From: an uncultured Bacteroidales bacterium
GTDB taxonomy: Bacteria > Bacteroidota > Bacteroidia > Bacteroidales > Salinivirgaceae
Reading direction: 5' to 3'
Assembly: GCA_937981765.1 (NCBI GenBank)
Contig: CALJOM010000002.1
Location: 124,001-188,000, forward strand
DNA length: 64,000 nt
Shown: piece after piece, positions 1 to 9,330 of the stretch
Layout: each line of letters begins with the position of its first letter
Position numbering within the stretch: the stretch's first letter is position 1
Made by a program: the position numbers and the translations under genes
Notes under the pieces: model-generated
Seen by the model: the letters and a program-made list of their open reading frames with translations, nothing else
Told to the model about the DNA's origin: nothing
Databases searched by the model: none

Positions 1-2
1 CT

Positions 3-1532
3 CCTTCAAACCAATATTTTTCGAGGGAGATTCCCCTAAAAGCTGATAAAGAACTTCAGTTTTTCGCATTTTATATAAATCAAGCTGTAATGTCGAATAT
101 TTATGCGAAAAACGACTTTCTTAAAGGACAGGTAGTTGGACGTTTGTTTGGAGCTAATTCCACAACTACTTCAGATTCGCTTACCAGTAGCTATGCTGAG
201 CAACGCCTTATTCCTTTCTTCATATATCAGCCCAAACTTTTCGATGGCAAAGCTATCCTCAGGGCTTCCTTTGAAATAGACTGGACATGGGGCGATGTGG
301 CCTATGGTGTAGGGGGGAATTTTGGTTCGGCCATTTCGGCCGACCAGGTAAACCTGCAAACTCAAAACATTGAACTGGAATTAAATCCAGCCAAAGGATG
401 GTTTATCAATCTCGGTCTGCAACGTATGTTTGATACCCCTTACAATCCTTATAGGACTTATTTCGATAAAATGACCCAAACAGGATATCGATTGGCTTTT
501 TTCGGCACCGATGCGGTTGGTATTACCATACGTAAAGATTTTGATTTTTCAAGGTTTAAAACAGGATATTACAAACTTTACGAAAACTACATTCAGCTCG
601 ACGATGATGTAACCCTTTATGAATTTACTGCGGAAAAAGACATTTCAAGGGCATGGAAATTTGGAGGCGCTACCTACTACGCCCGCGACAGGGCATCGGG
701 AGCTGGTGGAGTTTCTATTCTGAGTCAAGGATTAAACAGTTTGCTTGCTACACACAACGGAGTGTACAGATTCCCGTTCCGCACTGCTCCTTACAAAGCG
801 GATATTTTCTGGTTAGGAACATTCTTTGGGCGCAATACGGAACACATGATTGATCCTTGGATGATTACAGGCTTTGTTATGGCCAATGTTGGTACCGCCG
901 ATACCCTCACCAATCAAATAGTTTCTCAAACAGAGTGGAGTAGGGCTGTAGATATTTTGGGGTTAGCTGCCAATCTCAGAGTTTCTTACCGTTACGGTCA
1001 AACTACAGCCGATAACATTACGCTTGATTACGTTTATACTACCGGCGATAGCGATGGCCTTAGCGACGGAAAATATTCAGGGGTAATTACCGCAAATCAG
1101 TGGGGAGCACCCGGTGCCATGTTTATCAGTTCCGGAGCCTATCTTTTAATGCCTCATGCCAATGTGGTAAATCGATATACTCCTGCCATTATGGACATAT
1201 CCAACATGGGCTATGGATTAAATGCCCTGACGTTAAATTTTTCTAAAGGAATTATTCCAAATCGACTAAATGCCAAACTGGGAACAGCTATGGCTCTAAG
1301 CAATGTTGAGCCGCTTGGTGGAACAAGTTTCATGGGAGCCGAGGTGAACGCAAATGTCGCTTACTTTTTCGGTCCGTTTATGAGCTTGGAGCTACATGGC
1401 GCATATCTTTCGCTCGGCGATTTTTATAAAAGCCGTCAAAGCTCCTATGGCAGCCCTGTTAATGGAGATATCGATGGTCGTCCAGCAAATCCATGGACAG
1501 CTTTTCTTGTATTTAAATGGTTGATGTTTTAA
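3..1532 (+). CDS. Outer-membrane beta-barrel (porin/alginate-export-like), 5' truncated
   Basis: The frame is open without a stop from base 3, and the residues before the first ATG (base 90) continue the same barrel-like pattern, so that ATG is probably internal and the true start and signal peptide lie left of the window. The visible part alternates aromatic and polar residues in beta-strand fashion throughout and ends in Phe, as outer-membrane barrels do. It resembles the large porin or alginate-export-like barrels of Bacteroidota, but no substrate can be named. A lipoprotein hydrolase follows after 12 bases and a SpoIIAA-like gene after that, suggesting one operon. Barrel class is fairly sure; function is not. 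Confidence 0.7.
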   Translation, partial: PSNQYFSREIPLKADKELQFFAFYINQAVMSNIYAKNDFLKGQVVGRLFGANSTTTSDSLTSSYAEQRLIPFFIYQPKLFDGKAILRASFEIDWTWGDVAYGVGGNFGSAISADQVNLQTQNIELELNPAKGWFINLGLQRMFDTPYNPYRTYFDKMTQTGYRLAFFGTDAVGITIRKDFDFSRFKTGYYKLYENYIQLDDDVTLYEFTAEKDISRAWKFGGATYYARDRASGAGGVSILSQGLNSLLATHNGVYRFPFRTAPYKADIFWLGTFFGRNTEHMIDPWMITGFVMANVGTADTLTNQIVSQTEWSRAVDILGLAANLRVSYRYGQTTADNITLDYVYTTGDSDGLSDGKYSGVITANQWGAPGAMFISSGAYLLMPHANVVNRYTPAIMDISNMGYGLNALTLNFSKGIIPNRLNAKLGTAMALSNVEPLGGTSFMGAEVNANVAYFFGPFMSLELHGAYLSLGDFYKSRQSSYGSPVNGDIDGRPANPWTAFLVFKWLMF

Positions 1533-1544
1533 TCTTTTTGACTC

Positions 1545-2492
1545 ATGAAGCCGATAACGATAGTAATGATTTTGCTAATGTCACTAATAGCTTGTTCCTC
1601 TCCATACAAGGCCACTTCAACAATTGAATCTATGGATGACTTAAAATATCCGTTCAACATCTCCAAGGTTACGCTTCTTGGCTGTCGACATACTATTGCT
1701 TACACCGACCTTGGCAAAGGTGATAAAACCATTCTGTTTATTCATGGGTTAGGAAGTTACTCTCCTGCATGGAAGCACAATATTGAAGATCTGAGCCGTA
1801 AATACCGTTGTGTTGCCATCGATCTCCCGGGCTATGGTAAGTCGAGTAAAGAGCCCCACTCAGGGAAAATGACCCATTATGCAGGAGTAATTAAAGAGTT
1901 TCTCTCAGCTTTAGGGATAGAAAAAGCCTATTTGGCAGGGCATTCCATGGGTGGACAAATTTCTATCACCACCACTCTTCTTTATCCCGAAATTGTGGAG
2001 GGATTAATTTTGGTTGCTCCGGCAGGATTCGAGCGTTTTACTCCCGGGCAGAGGCTATGGTTTCGTGATGTTATGACCCTGAAAGGAGTTAAACTTACCA
2101 CTCCGGAAGCAATAATTAATAACCTGGCTACAAATTTCTATCGATTACCCCGCGAAGCCGAATTTATGATTACCGACCGCATTCAGATGAGGCATGCTAA
2201 AGATTTTGATGCCTATTGCTATGCCGTGGTTCAATCGGTAAATGGGATGGTAGATGAACCCGTGATTGATTATTTACAAGACATTAAAGTGCCTACCCTG
2301 ATTTTCTATGGTGAAAATGACAATCTCATTCCCAACAGGTTTCTGAATCCGGGACGAACACGAGATATTGCACAATATGGAGCCTACAAAATCCAGGGAA
2401 GCAAACTGGTAATGGTTCCTCGTTGCGGACACTTTATGATGTTTGAAAAACCCGAGGTTTTCAATCAAACTGTATCTGATTTTATACAATAA
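1545..2492 (+). CDS. Alpha/beta-hydrolase fold lipoprotein
   Basis: This 315-residue protein starts with a lipoprotein signal peptide whose lipobox (LIAC) puts the acylated Cys at residue 17, so it should be membrane-anchored outside the cytoplasm. The body is a canonical alpha/beta hydrolase. An HG oxyanion motif lies near residue 67, the nucleophile Ser134 sits in GHSMGG, the likely acid is Asp259 (GEND), and the catalytic His296 is in RCGHF. The triad is complete, so an esterase, lipase or related activity is likely; the substrate is unknown. It lies 12 bases after the porin-like gene and 8 bases before a SpoIIAA-like gene. Confidence 0.85.
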   Translation: MKPITIVMILLMSLIACSSPYKATSTIESMDDLKYPFNISKVTLLGCRHTIAYTDLGKGDKTILFIHGLGSYSPAWKHNIEDLSRKYRCVAIDLPGYGKSSKEPHSGKMTHYAGVIKEFLSALGIEKAYLAGHSMGGQISITTTLLYPEIVEGLILVAPAGFERFTPGQRLWFRDVMTLKGVKLTTPEAIINNLATNFYRLPREAEFMITDRIQMRHAKDFDAYCYAVVQSVNGMVDEPVIDYLQDIKVPTLIFYGENDNLIPNRFLNPGRTRDIAQYGAYKIQGSKLVMVPRCGHFMMFEKPEVFNQTVSDFIQ

Positions 2493-2500
2493 TAACGACC

Positions 2501-2887
2501 ATGATTGCAGTTGGAAATCATTGTGATATTGAAGTCTTACACGATATCCCCTGTATTAAAATATCATGGAAGGCACATCCTCCAAGCAACGAATTCAGGC
2601 AGGCTTGTGAAAAAGTCCTTGAGTTGATGGATGAGTTTAGGATTGATAAACTTCTGACCGACAATTCCGAGGCAAAACTCTTCAACGTTGAAGATCAGGA
2701 ATGGCTAAATGCCGAATGGCTTCCGAGGGCTGAAAAATTAGGTTATCGGGGCTCGGCGGTGATTATGCCCAGGGATCCTTTCGTGAAATTTGCTGTAAAT
2801 TCAATTGCTTTCAAACGCGATCGTAAATTTTTCATACGAATCTTTTCTAACGAAAAAGAAGCTCTAAATTGGCTTAAAAGTATCTAA
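2501..2887 (+). CDS. SpoIIAA/STAS-like small protein
   Basis: A 128-residue cytoplasmic protein without signal peptide or membrane segment. Its pattern (an N-terminal strand pair, an amphipathic helix ending in a DKLLTDNS segment, then a second alpha/beta unit with a conserved WLPRAEKLGYRGSAV stretch) matches the SpoIIAA-like/STAS-type domains common as single-domain proteins in Bacteroidota. These are thought to bind ligands or partners, but no specific role is established. It is the last gene of the three-gene unit and is followed directly by an intrinsic terminator. The phosphorylatable Ser typical of true anti-sigma antagonists cannot be identified with confidence. Confidence 0.6.
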   Translation: MIAVGNHCDIEVLHDIPCIKISWKAHPPSNEFRQACEKVLELMDEFRIDKLLTDNSEAKLFNVEDQEWLNAEWLPRAEKLGYRGSAVIMPRDPFVKFAVNSIAFKRDRKFFIRIFSNEKEALNWLKSI

Positions 2888-2918
2888 AAAAAGGTTGCCT
2901 GAGAGGCAGCCTTTTTTT
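2888..2918 (+). terminator. Intrinsic terminator after the porin-hydrolase-STAS operon
   Basis: A GC-rich hairpin (arms GGTTGCC and GGCAGCC with one G-U pair, short loop, 2893-2911) is followed by a run of seven T and preceded by a run of A. It starts right at the stop codon of the SpoIIAA-like gene. Confidence 0.85.
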
Positions 2919-3025
2919 AGTATGCCTCAACTCTGTAAATTCGAGCAGAAACTTTTCTAAATTTACAACGAATACTCGTTTAAGAGAAATGGGGGAGGTT
3001 AAACATAAACAATGCACCTTAGATC

Positions 3026-4462
3026 ATGAAACGAAAGCTTGAATCGTTCGAGTCATTTTGCCAACAACTTTATCCGCACGAAGTAGATTATCTTTTGTCG
3101 ATTCATAAGTTTCAGAAGAGTAAAAATATTAGAATCCTGAACTTGATTCATTATAATGCCAAAAACCCTGAAAACAGGTTGCCTTTCGACAAAACCATCG
3201 ATAAACGAATTTATTCCTACATGAAAAACTGGATTGAAGAGAATCTGAACAAAGTGGATGTGGATAAGTTTTTCGAATGGTTAATCGAAACTGAAAAATT
3301 GATTATGACCGATACTATTCAGTCGACCGATGAAATCCTGCTTTTGAAGAGAATCGATGAAATTCGGCCATCGTCGTATTACTTTATGAAATTTTACCGT
3401 GTATTGCAACATTACCGCGATTATTTAATTGTACGCAACCGGCCGCGCAACTATGCTATTGTTTCAGATTATTTGGAAAAATACAGTGAGAATTACACTC
3501 GGTCGCAACAATTAAATAACATAATAAACTCCTCTGCCGAAAAAGTTATTTTTCACAAAACGGATGGGAGTAGCGAGTTTGCTCGCTGGGAGCAAACATT
3601 TTCCGAAATCTATTTTAATGAAACAATCGATGGTTACACCCGATATCGGGCTATTGTGAGGCTAACCATTCTTTACTACACCAACCGCGAATTCGATAAA
3701 CTAAAAGACGTTTACCAGCATCTCGACATGCAATTTAAGAAAGACGTTTTTTACTCAAAGCGCATTTTGGCAAATTATTATGCCAACAGAGCCATGGTGC
3801 ATTCCAAACTTAACGAACTAGATTTGGCTCTAAAATACGGGTATTTGTCAATTCGCTACAAAAACAGCGACTATCTTTTTTATTTGGTTAATGTTTGCAA
3901 CATTCTTTTGCGGCAGCAGAAAAACAAACAAGCACTTGAGATCATGGTAGAGGCATTTCCTGAGCTGAAAAGGTCGGGGAATTATTACTACAAAATCGGG
4001 TTTGTTTCCTATTATATCAAGGCTTTGATAACCAACGGCGATGTAAAAAAGGCAGTAGATTTTGGCGAATCTTATTTTGCCTCTAACAAAAAAGAGATTT
4101 TTGAGTTTCGTTGGCATTTGTTTTTTACAGCCTATATCGATGCTCTATTTCATTATGAAAAATATGCACGAATCCGGTCGCTGGTGAAACGCTACGGCCT
4201 GCATACCAAAGAAAAACAGATGAAGGGAACTAAGCAATATTTGCCTGTAATACAGCTTTATTACCAAGCCTCGGGCTACATGGAGGGGGCGATTAATCAG
4301 GATATGCTAAAGAAAATATTCTTGGAATATATTAACGAGATCGGTGAAAATCGTTTCCGACATCAACGGATTGTAGAGGTTTTGAATACCATTGGCGATA
4401 ATTTGCCACACATTGTTAAAGAAGTTATTTCCAACTATACCGGACAAAAGTCGGCATCATAA
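3026..4462 (+). CDS. Helical (TPR-like) protein of unknown function
   Basis: A 478-residue soluble protein with no signal peptide or membrane segment. The sequence is almost entirely amphipathic helix. From about residue 200 onward it shows repeating helix pairs of TPR-like character (for example the NYYANRAMVHSKLNELDLAL segment), with many Tyr, Phe and basic residues. The N-terminal 190 residues are helical but without a recognisable domain. I do not recognise the family beyond having the look of a conserved Bacteroidota hypothetical. It is a single gene, preceded by a terminator and ending 8 bases before a convergent gene. Confidence 0.6.
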   Translation: MKRKLESFESFCQQLYPHEVDYLLSIHKFQKSKNIRILNLIHYNAKNPENRLPFDKTIDKRIYSYMKNWIEENLNKVDVDKFFEWLIETEKLIMTDTIQSTDEILLLKRIDEIRPSSYYFMKFYRVLQHYRDYLIVRNRPRNYAIVSDYLEKYSENYTRSQQLNNIINSSAEKVIFHKTDGSSEFARWEQTFSEIYFNETIDGYTRYRAIVRLTILYYTNREFDKLKDVYQHLDMQFKKDVFYSKRILANYYANRAMVHSKLNELDLALKYGYLSIRYKNSDYLFYLVNVCNILLRQQKNKQALEIMVEAFPELKRSGNYYYKIGFVSYYIKALITNGDVKKAVDFGESYFASNKKEIFEFRWHLFFTAYIDALFHYEKYARIRSLVKRYGLHTKEKQMKGTKQYLPVIQLYYQASGYMEGAINQDMLKKIFLEYINEIGENRFRHQRIVEVLNTIGDNLPHIVKEVISNYTGQKSAS

Positions 4463-4469
4463 AACAGCA

Positions 4470-5546
4470 TTAGTTGAATTTTATGTAAGGAGCTATTTTA
4501 GCTGCCAATTCTTTTGAAATAACTTTATTTTTAACCAGTTCTTGAAGTGAAGTTATAGTTTTTGCAAAATTGCGGTAGCGGATAATTTTTTCAACATCCG
4601 TTTTTTCAAAATAAGGATGCCGCAAAATTGTAGCAAAATCGGCCTTGTTCAGGTCTATTTTGTCGATTTGAATTGTATCGATCCAGCATTTTTCCTTTGC
4701 TAGCAATATTAAGTCTTCTGGCAAACCTTCAATTTCGTACAGTTGTTGATGGATGAAAAATCCTCCCAGTTTGCGCCGGTAGTTAAGAATTTTTGAAATA
4801 TGCTCATTATTGGTGTTAAGCACTTTTTTCAGGTCGCTAAAATTGGCAGTATTTAATTCGGCCTGAGCCAACGGAATTTCTATGGGTTCAATGGGTTCTG
4901 TTCTAACGTAGGGGAGGATTTGAGTAAATGTTGCTGAATCGAGGTTGTAGATTTTTTTCAAATCTTCCGGTGTTTTAAATTTTCCCCTACGTTCAACGTA
5001 GCGACGTATTGCCTTGGCAACGTTTTTCGGCACGCCGATTTCAACCATCTGTTCCATAGTGGCATAGTTGGGATCGAAAACTCCGGAAATCTTTATGGAT
5101 TGTTCCTCAATAGAGCGACTATCTTTTTGTTTCGGAGTATTCGGAAATACAGCGTAGGGTAGCAGAATGTTAAGCAACGAATCGTTCATTCCATAAAGAA
5201 TCCTCAGGTCATCGGGCCCGGTAAAAATTTTCCCATAATCGCGCAGTTTTACTATTCCGTTGGCTATTCGGCTTGGAACTCCTTTGGCGAGTAGGGTGTC
5301 TAGAGGGTCGGTATTGGGATTAAAAGCCCGTAGGCTTACTGAGGGGATAATTTTGTCTTCAACGGGGAATTTTTTAGTTATTGCGATTGTTGCCGTTGTA
5401 TCTAATGTGGGTTGAATGGCCGATTCTTCCAGTTTTTTCTGATAAACGTAGTCGAAAAATATAATAAGTAACGCAAGTAGCCAGAGAAACAGCAGGGCTC
5501 TTTTCTGGCTACGGTTGTAAGAATGTATGTCTCTCAACCACCACAT
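4470..5546 (-). CDS. Membrane-anchored protein with four helix-hairpin-helix repeats (ComEA-like)
   Basis: A 358-residue protein with an N-terminal membrane anchor (about residues 17-36) and no other hydrophobic segment, so the bulk should be outside the cytoplasm. It then carries about four helix-hairpin-helix units (roughly 72-140, 155-215, 228-290, 295-358). Each has the ComEA pattern of an N-terminal FDPN/LNTA/DLNKA-type turn, a helix ending in an R-Y/R-K pair, and a GKF-type hairpin followed by an L..I/L..L pair. HhH units bind DNA backbone non-specifically, so a role in DNA uptake or handling is possible but unproven. It is the third gene of the tamL-symporter operon (15-base gap). Confidence 0.75.
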   Translation of the reverse strand: MWWLRDIHSYNRSQKRALLFLWLLALLIIFFDYVYQKKLEESAIQPTLDTTATIAITKKFPVEDKIIPSVSLRAFNPNTDPLDTLLAKGVPSRIANGIVKLRDYGKIFTGPDDLRILYGMNDSLLNILLPYAVFPNTPKQKDSRSIEEQSIKISGVFDPNYATMEQMVEIGVPKNVAKAIRRYVERRGKFKTPEDLKKIYNLDSATFTQILPYVRTEPIEPIEIPLAQAELNTANFSDLKKVLNTNNEHISKILNYRRKLGGFFIHQQLYEIEGLPEDLILLAKEKCWIDTIQIDKIDLNKADFATILRHPYFEKTDVEKIIRYRNFAKTITSLQELVKNKVISKELAAKIAPYIKFN

Positions 5547-5561
5547 AGTTGTGGTACGCCT

Positions 5562-6920
5562 TTAAATTATTCCAATAGCGTTCAGGAATACTAAAATAAT
5601 TGCTAGCGGGGCAATATATCGAATTACAATTCTAAATCCTTTGTAGAGCATTTGGTTTTGCAAATTTTTAACCCCTAATTGGTGTTTGATGATTTTTTTA
5701 TCCATTACCCAACCTACAATTAATACAATTAGTAACCCGCCGACGGGCAATAGTATGTTGGTGGATAAATTTTCCAGAAGGTTGAAAAAACCAGCATTTC
5801 CGTTAAACAATCCCTCAATTTTTGCAAATGACAGTGTGGCAAAAATTCCCAGCATTAAGGATAGTGTTCCTCCTATAATGCTGGCTTTTGTTCGTGATAT
5901 ATTGTGTTCTTCTACTACGTAAGCAACCACTACCTCAAGAAGCGAAATTGAACTGGTAATTGCAGCAATTGTCAATAGAAGAAAGAAGATTAGTGCAAAA
6001 ATTTGGCCGGCAGGTAGCGAGTTAAACACTTGCGGTAAAACAATGAAAACTAAACCGGGACCCTCTGCAGGACTAAAGCCCAGGGCAAACACAGCAGGGA
6101 AAATAGCAATGCCGGCTAAGACGGCTATTATTGTATCGAGTAATGACACATAAATTGCTGTTTTGGAAAGGTTTTCCTTGTCGGAGAAGTAACTGGCATA
6201 GGTAATCATAGTTCCCATACCCAAACTCAATGAGAAAAATACCTGTCCTAGCGCGTTGAGCAAAACATCGCTGTTGATAGCGTTAAAATTGGGGATAAAT
6301 AGAAACGCTAACCCTTTTGAAGCATTCTCCAAAGTTATAGAGCGAACACAAAGAACAATGAGTAACACAAATAGGAGAGGCATTAAAAATTTTGTGTATC
6401 GCTCAATACCTTTCTCAATCCCTAAAAGAACAATAACGATGGTTAAAATCATAAACATGGTTTGCCAAACTACGGGCATAGTTCCGCTCTGGGTAAAGGT
6501 GTCGAAAGCTACGCGCAGATCCGTGGCCGACATGGTTGAAAACGCGTTGGTTGATGCCAAATAGGTGTAGTGCATTGTCCATCCAGCAACCGTACTGTAA
6601 AAGGCCAGGATTAAGAAGGCGGCAATAACTCCCAAAATTCCAATAATTCCTCCATATTTATTTTTTGATGCTTTTTTAAGAGCATCTACAGGGTTGCTAT
6701 GGCTACTGCGTCCTACTACAAACTCCGATATCATTAATGGAATGCCAATAACGAAAAGTATTGCAAAATAAATTAACAAAAAAGCACTTCCTCCGTTTTC
6801 TCCGGCTTCGTAGGGAAATTTCCATACATTTCCCAATCCGATGGCTGATCCTGCGGCTGCAGCTATCATGCCAAAAGTGGATCCAAAACTTCCTCGCTTA
6901 GAGTGGCTTGAGTTATTCAT
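5562..6920 (-). CDS. Sodium-dependent transporter, NSS (SNF) family
   Basis: A 452-residue polytopic inner-membrane protein of the neurotransmitter:sodium symporter family. TM1 holds the signature AAAAGSAIGLGNVWKFPY, whose unwound Gly-rich part carries Na+ and substrate ligands. The GGSAFLL segment and the TM6 region (FFSLSLGMGTMITYASYF) are also typical. Bacterial members mostly import amino acids such as Leu, Trp or Tyr with Na+; the exact substrate is not predictable. The length fits the short bacterial forms with 11-12 TMs. It lies 12 bases after tamL and 15 bases before the HhH gene, likely one transcript. Confidence 0.92.
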   Translation of the reverse strand: MNNSSHSKRGSFGSTFGMIAAAAGSAIGLGNVWKFPYEAGENGGSAFLLIYFAILFVIGIPLMISEFVVGRSSHSNPVDALKKASKNKYGGIIGILGVIAAFLILAFYSTVAGWTMHYTYLASTNAFSTMSATDLRVAFDTFTQSGTMPVVWQTMFMILTIVIVLLGIEKGIERYTKFLMPLLFVLLIVLCVRSITLENASKGLAFLFIPNFNAINSDVLLNALGQVFFSLSLGMGTMITYASYFSDKENLSKTAIYVSLLDTIIAVLAGIAIFPAVFALGFSPAEGPGLVFIVLPQVFNSLPAGQIFALIFFLLLTIAAITSSISLLEVVVAYVVEEHNISRTKASIIGGTLSLMLGIFATLSFAKIEGLFNGNAGFFNLLENLSTNILLPVGGLLIVLIVGWVMDKKIIKHQLGVKNLQNQMLYKGFRIVIRYIAPLAIILVFLNAIGII

Positions 6921-6932
6921 AGCTTAGTATTA

Positions 6933-9251
6933 TTAAAATGGGTAACCTATTCCTATGTGAAGTTGAAAGTCGTTTTTATCAAATTTGCGGTAAAGAGGAA
7001 TCCACCCCGATTTTTCAGTGAGGGATGGATCTCGGAGCTTAAGTCCAGTATCGAGGCGGACAATAAGAAAACTTAAATCAACACGGAGTCCGAGGCCACT
7101 TCCAAGGGCAAATTGTTTATAAAAGGTTTGATAATTAAATTTTGCCTCCGGTCGCATTTCATTAGTGCCAATTGCCCATATATTGCCAACGTCGGCAAAT
7201 AAAGCTCCCTCGAGTTTCCAGAAAATTGGGAAGCGATATTCAATGTTCCCAATAATTTTTAGGTTCGAGGTTTGGGTAGGGTATAAGGTAGTATCGCGGT
7301 AGGTTCCCGGGCCAAGGCGGCCGATTTGCCAGGCTCGCACATCTCCCGACCCTCCCGCTGAATATTGTTTTACAAACGGCATGTTGTTTATATTTCCGTA
7401 AGGGACTCCTATTCCCACGAAGGTTCGATATACAATTCTGTTGCGCTTGTCTAAAACTTGATAGTAGCGTAGATCAATGTCGGTTTTTAAGAATTGGGCT
7501 ATTTTTGTCTGTGGGTCAATGGTGTAGCTGCCATCAATTTTGTTGGCTCCAGAGGCCTTCATTATCGCAGTGGCTACATTACCAGCTGCTTCGATGGTAA
7601 AGCGGATATAGTGATAATCCCGATTTTTTCGTTGTTGTTGGTTGTTGAAAACTATACCCAACCACGACGATGAGATAAAAAAGTTATCGAAGTCTTTTAT
7701 CCGGAAGGCGTTGGCCTGAAGATATTCTGGGTCGATTGTGGGAAAGCGAACTGAGTTGAGTTCAATGGGAATTACCGTGTGGCGTATGGTTGGGCTTCCT
7801 TGCCAGAAATATCCAAAATTACCGTTAATTATTGTGCGAGTGTAGTTAGGATGGTTTTGGTAATTGTATGAGGCGTGCGTGGTTGTTTTTGGGTGGTAAC
7901 GTTTATAAAACTGATCCAGAGATATTGGAATAAAAAATTTTGGAAAATCAATCGACACATCCGCTCCATACTCATAAGAATTAAATCGGAAATTTTTACT
8001 ATCTGTTTCTGTTACTGCCTCGTTTACAATTTGAGCTGCCGCTTTAATTTTAGTATTAAAGGTTTCTGCTCCTTTAAAAATGTTTCGGTGTTGGTAAGAT
8101 ATGTTCCCTGCAAGTTCATACGTTTTTCCCGAGTTAGCAACTTCCGCCTCTAATGAATAGGATTGTATCACGTAGGGTGTTAGTTGTATCTGGCAATCTA
8201 TAAAATAGGCTGTATCCCCTATTGGGGCGAAGTCTTGAAAACGAATATTGCTAAGTTTAAAATAGCCGATAGAGTTTAAAAATCGATTGGTTTCTTCCAC
8301 TTTGCGAATGTCGTAACGGTCGCCCTGTTTAATCGAGAGGGTTTTTAATACCAAATCGGGATTTATTGGCATATTGTTATGATACAGAAAATAAAAGTTT
8401 TTGTAAACAATTGTGTCGAACGAATTCAGATATGAAGCTCCTTCTACAATGGCACGTTTGGGATCGAAGTTTGGGAAAATATAAATATTCCTGATATAAC
8501 AAGTATTGTTTACGTTTACGATTGATTCTTGCACTGTGCTGCCGGGTGGGGGAAACCCTATGTTGCTTGTAATGCTTACCCGATTTGGTGATAGGGTGGT
8601 ATCAGCTATATAGTTGATGTAGTTGGCTGTGAAAAAATAAAACCCGTTTTCCCGTAATTTTCTGGTAATTCGTTGACGCTCTTTTTCGAATAGCTCTATG
8701 TCGAAAACTTCGCCTTTTCGTAACGGTGAATTAAGTGTGTCTGGAAGAATCAGTGATTCCAACCGTGGATCTGCAAAATTGTATTGAAAACTTTCAATTC
8801 GATACGGTTCACTGGTTCGTACAACGTAATACACCGTTACGCTTCGGTTGCCGTAAACAAGGCTGTCTTTTACTTCAGCATTGTAATAACCGCGGTTGGC
8901 AAGGTAGGTTTTTAGTTGTGTTATGGTTTTTTGGGTTAAAAAACGGTCGTAAATTACCGGAGGTTCTCCCATGGTTTTACCTATCCAATTCAAAGGCCCT
9001 CTATCAGATTCGTTACAAAGCAGGTTATACAAATGAAGGTGAATGCGTACCAGCTGAAAAATTCGTTTATTAGGTTTTTGTTGAATATAAATCGACAATT
9101 GTTCGGGCTTTATGGTCCGATGGTCGATTTTAATGATGTTTTGGTTTAGTAGGTATTGGTTTTCAGGGACAAAACGCGAGGTACTGCATCCTGCCAGAAT
9201 GGTTATCAGCACAAAAATGCCTGCGATTTTTCTTGTAAAACTTTTCCCCAC
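6933..9251 (-). CDS. tamL: TamL: lipoprotein TamA/BamA-family outer-membrane protein
   Basis: A 772-residue Omp85-family protein. The signal peptide ends in a lipobox (LAGC, Cys22), which distinguishes the Bacteroidota TamL type from proteobacterial TamA. The N-terminal half has POTRA-like alpha/beta units (for example around residues 110-230 and 270-370). The C-terminal half (from about 380) is a 16-strand-type barrel with the Omp85 features of an SAGGSGDVRAW motif and a terminal Phe. It is expected to work with TamB, whose gene lies at the right end of this window, in outer-membrane protein or lipid assembly. It heads a leftward operon and is divergent from a TrmH-family gene, an arrangement I associate with Bacteroidota. 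Confidence 0.88.
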   Translation of the reverse strand: MGKSFTRKIAGIFVLITILAGCSTSRFVPENQYLLNQNIIKIDHRTIKPEQLSIYIQQKPNKRIFQLVRIHLHLYNLLCNESDRGPLNWIGKTMGEPPVIYDRFLTQKTITQLKTYLANRGYYNAEVKDSLVYGNRSVTVYYVVRTSEPYRIESFQYNFADPRLESLILPDTLNSPLRKGEVFDIELFEKERQRITRKLRENGFYFFTANYINYIADTTLSPNRVSITSNIGFPPPGSTVQESIVNVNNTCYIRNIYIFPNFDPKRAIVEGASYLNSFDTIVYKNFYFLYHNNMPINPDLVLKTLSIKQGDRYDIRKVEETNRFLNSIGYFKLSNIRFQDFAPIGDTAYFIDCQIQLTPYVIQSYSLEAEVANSGKTYELAGNISYQHRNIFKGAETFNTKIKAAAQIVNEAVTETDSKNFRFNSYEYGADVSIDFPKFFIPISLDQFYKRYHPKTTTHASYNYQNHPNYTRTIINGNFGYFWQGSPTIRHTVIPIELNSVRFPTIDPEYLQANAFRIKDFDNFFISSSWLGIVFNNQQQRKNRDYHYIRFTIEAAGNVATAIMKASGANKIDGSYTIDPQTKIAQFLKTDIDLRYYQVLDKRNRIVYRTFVGIGVPYGNINNMPFVKQYSAGGSGDVRAWQIGRLGPGTYRDTTLYPTQTSNLKIIGNIEYRFPIFWKLEGALFADVGNIWAIGTNEMRPEAKFNYQTFYKQFALGSGLGLRVDLSFLIVRLDTGLKLRDPSLTEKSGWIPLYRKFDKNDFQLHIGIGYPF

Positions 9252-9330
9252 AACGGATTTTGTATATTTGCCAGCGTAAAAATAGTGAATTTATATCATT
9301 TTCAACCGCAATCGAAATGGTGAACCTCAA

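Noticed and set aside
90-92. ATG at 90 as the true start of the first gene
   Set aside because: The frame is open back to base 3 with barrel-like residues and no stop, and the ATG is not followed by a signal peptide, so it is internal.
171-365. Antisense open frame within the porin-like gene
   Set aside because: It is a shadow of the coding strand, with no start context or family features; the same holds for many similar frames opposite real genes (for example 24456-24716 and 59670-59873).
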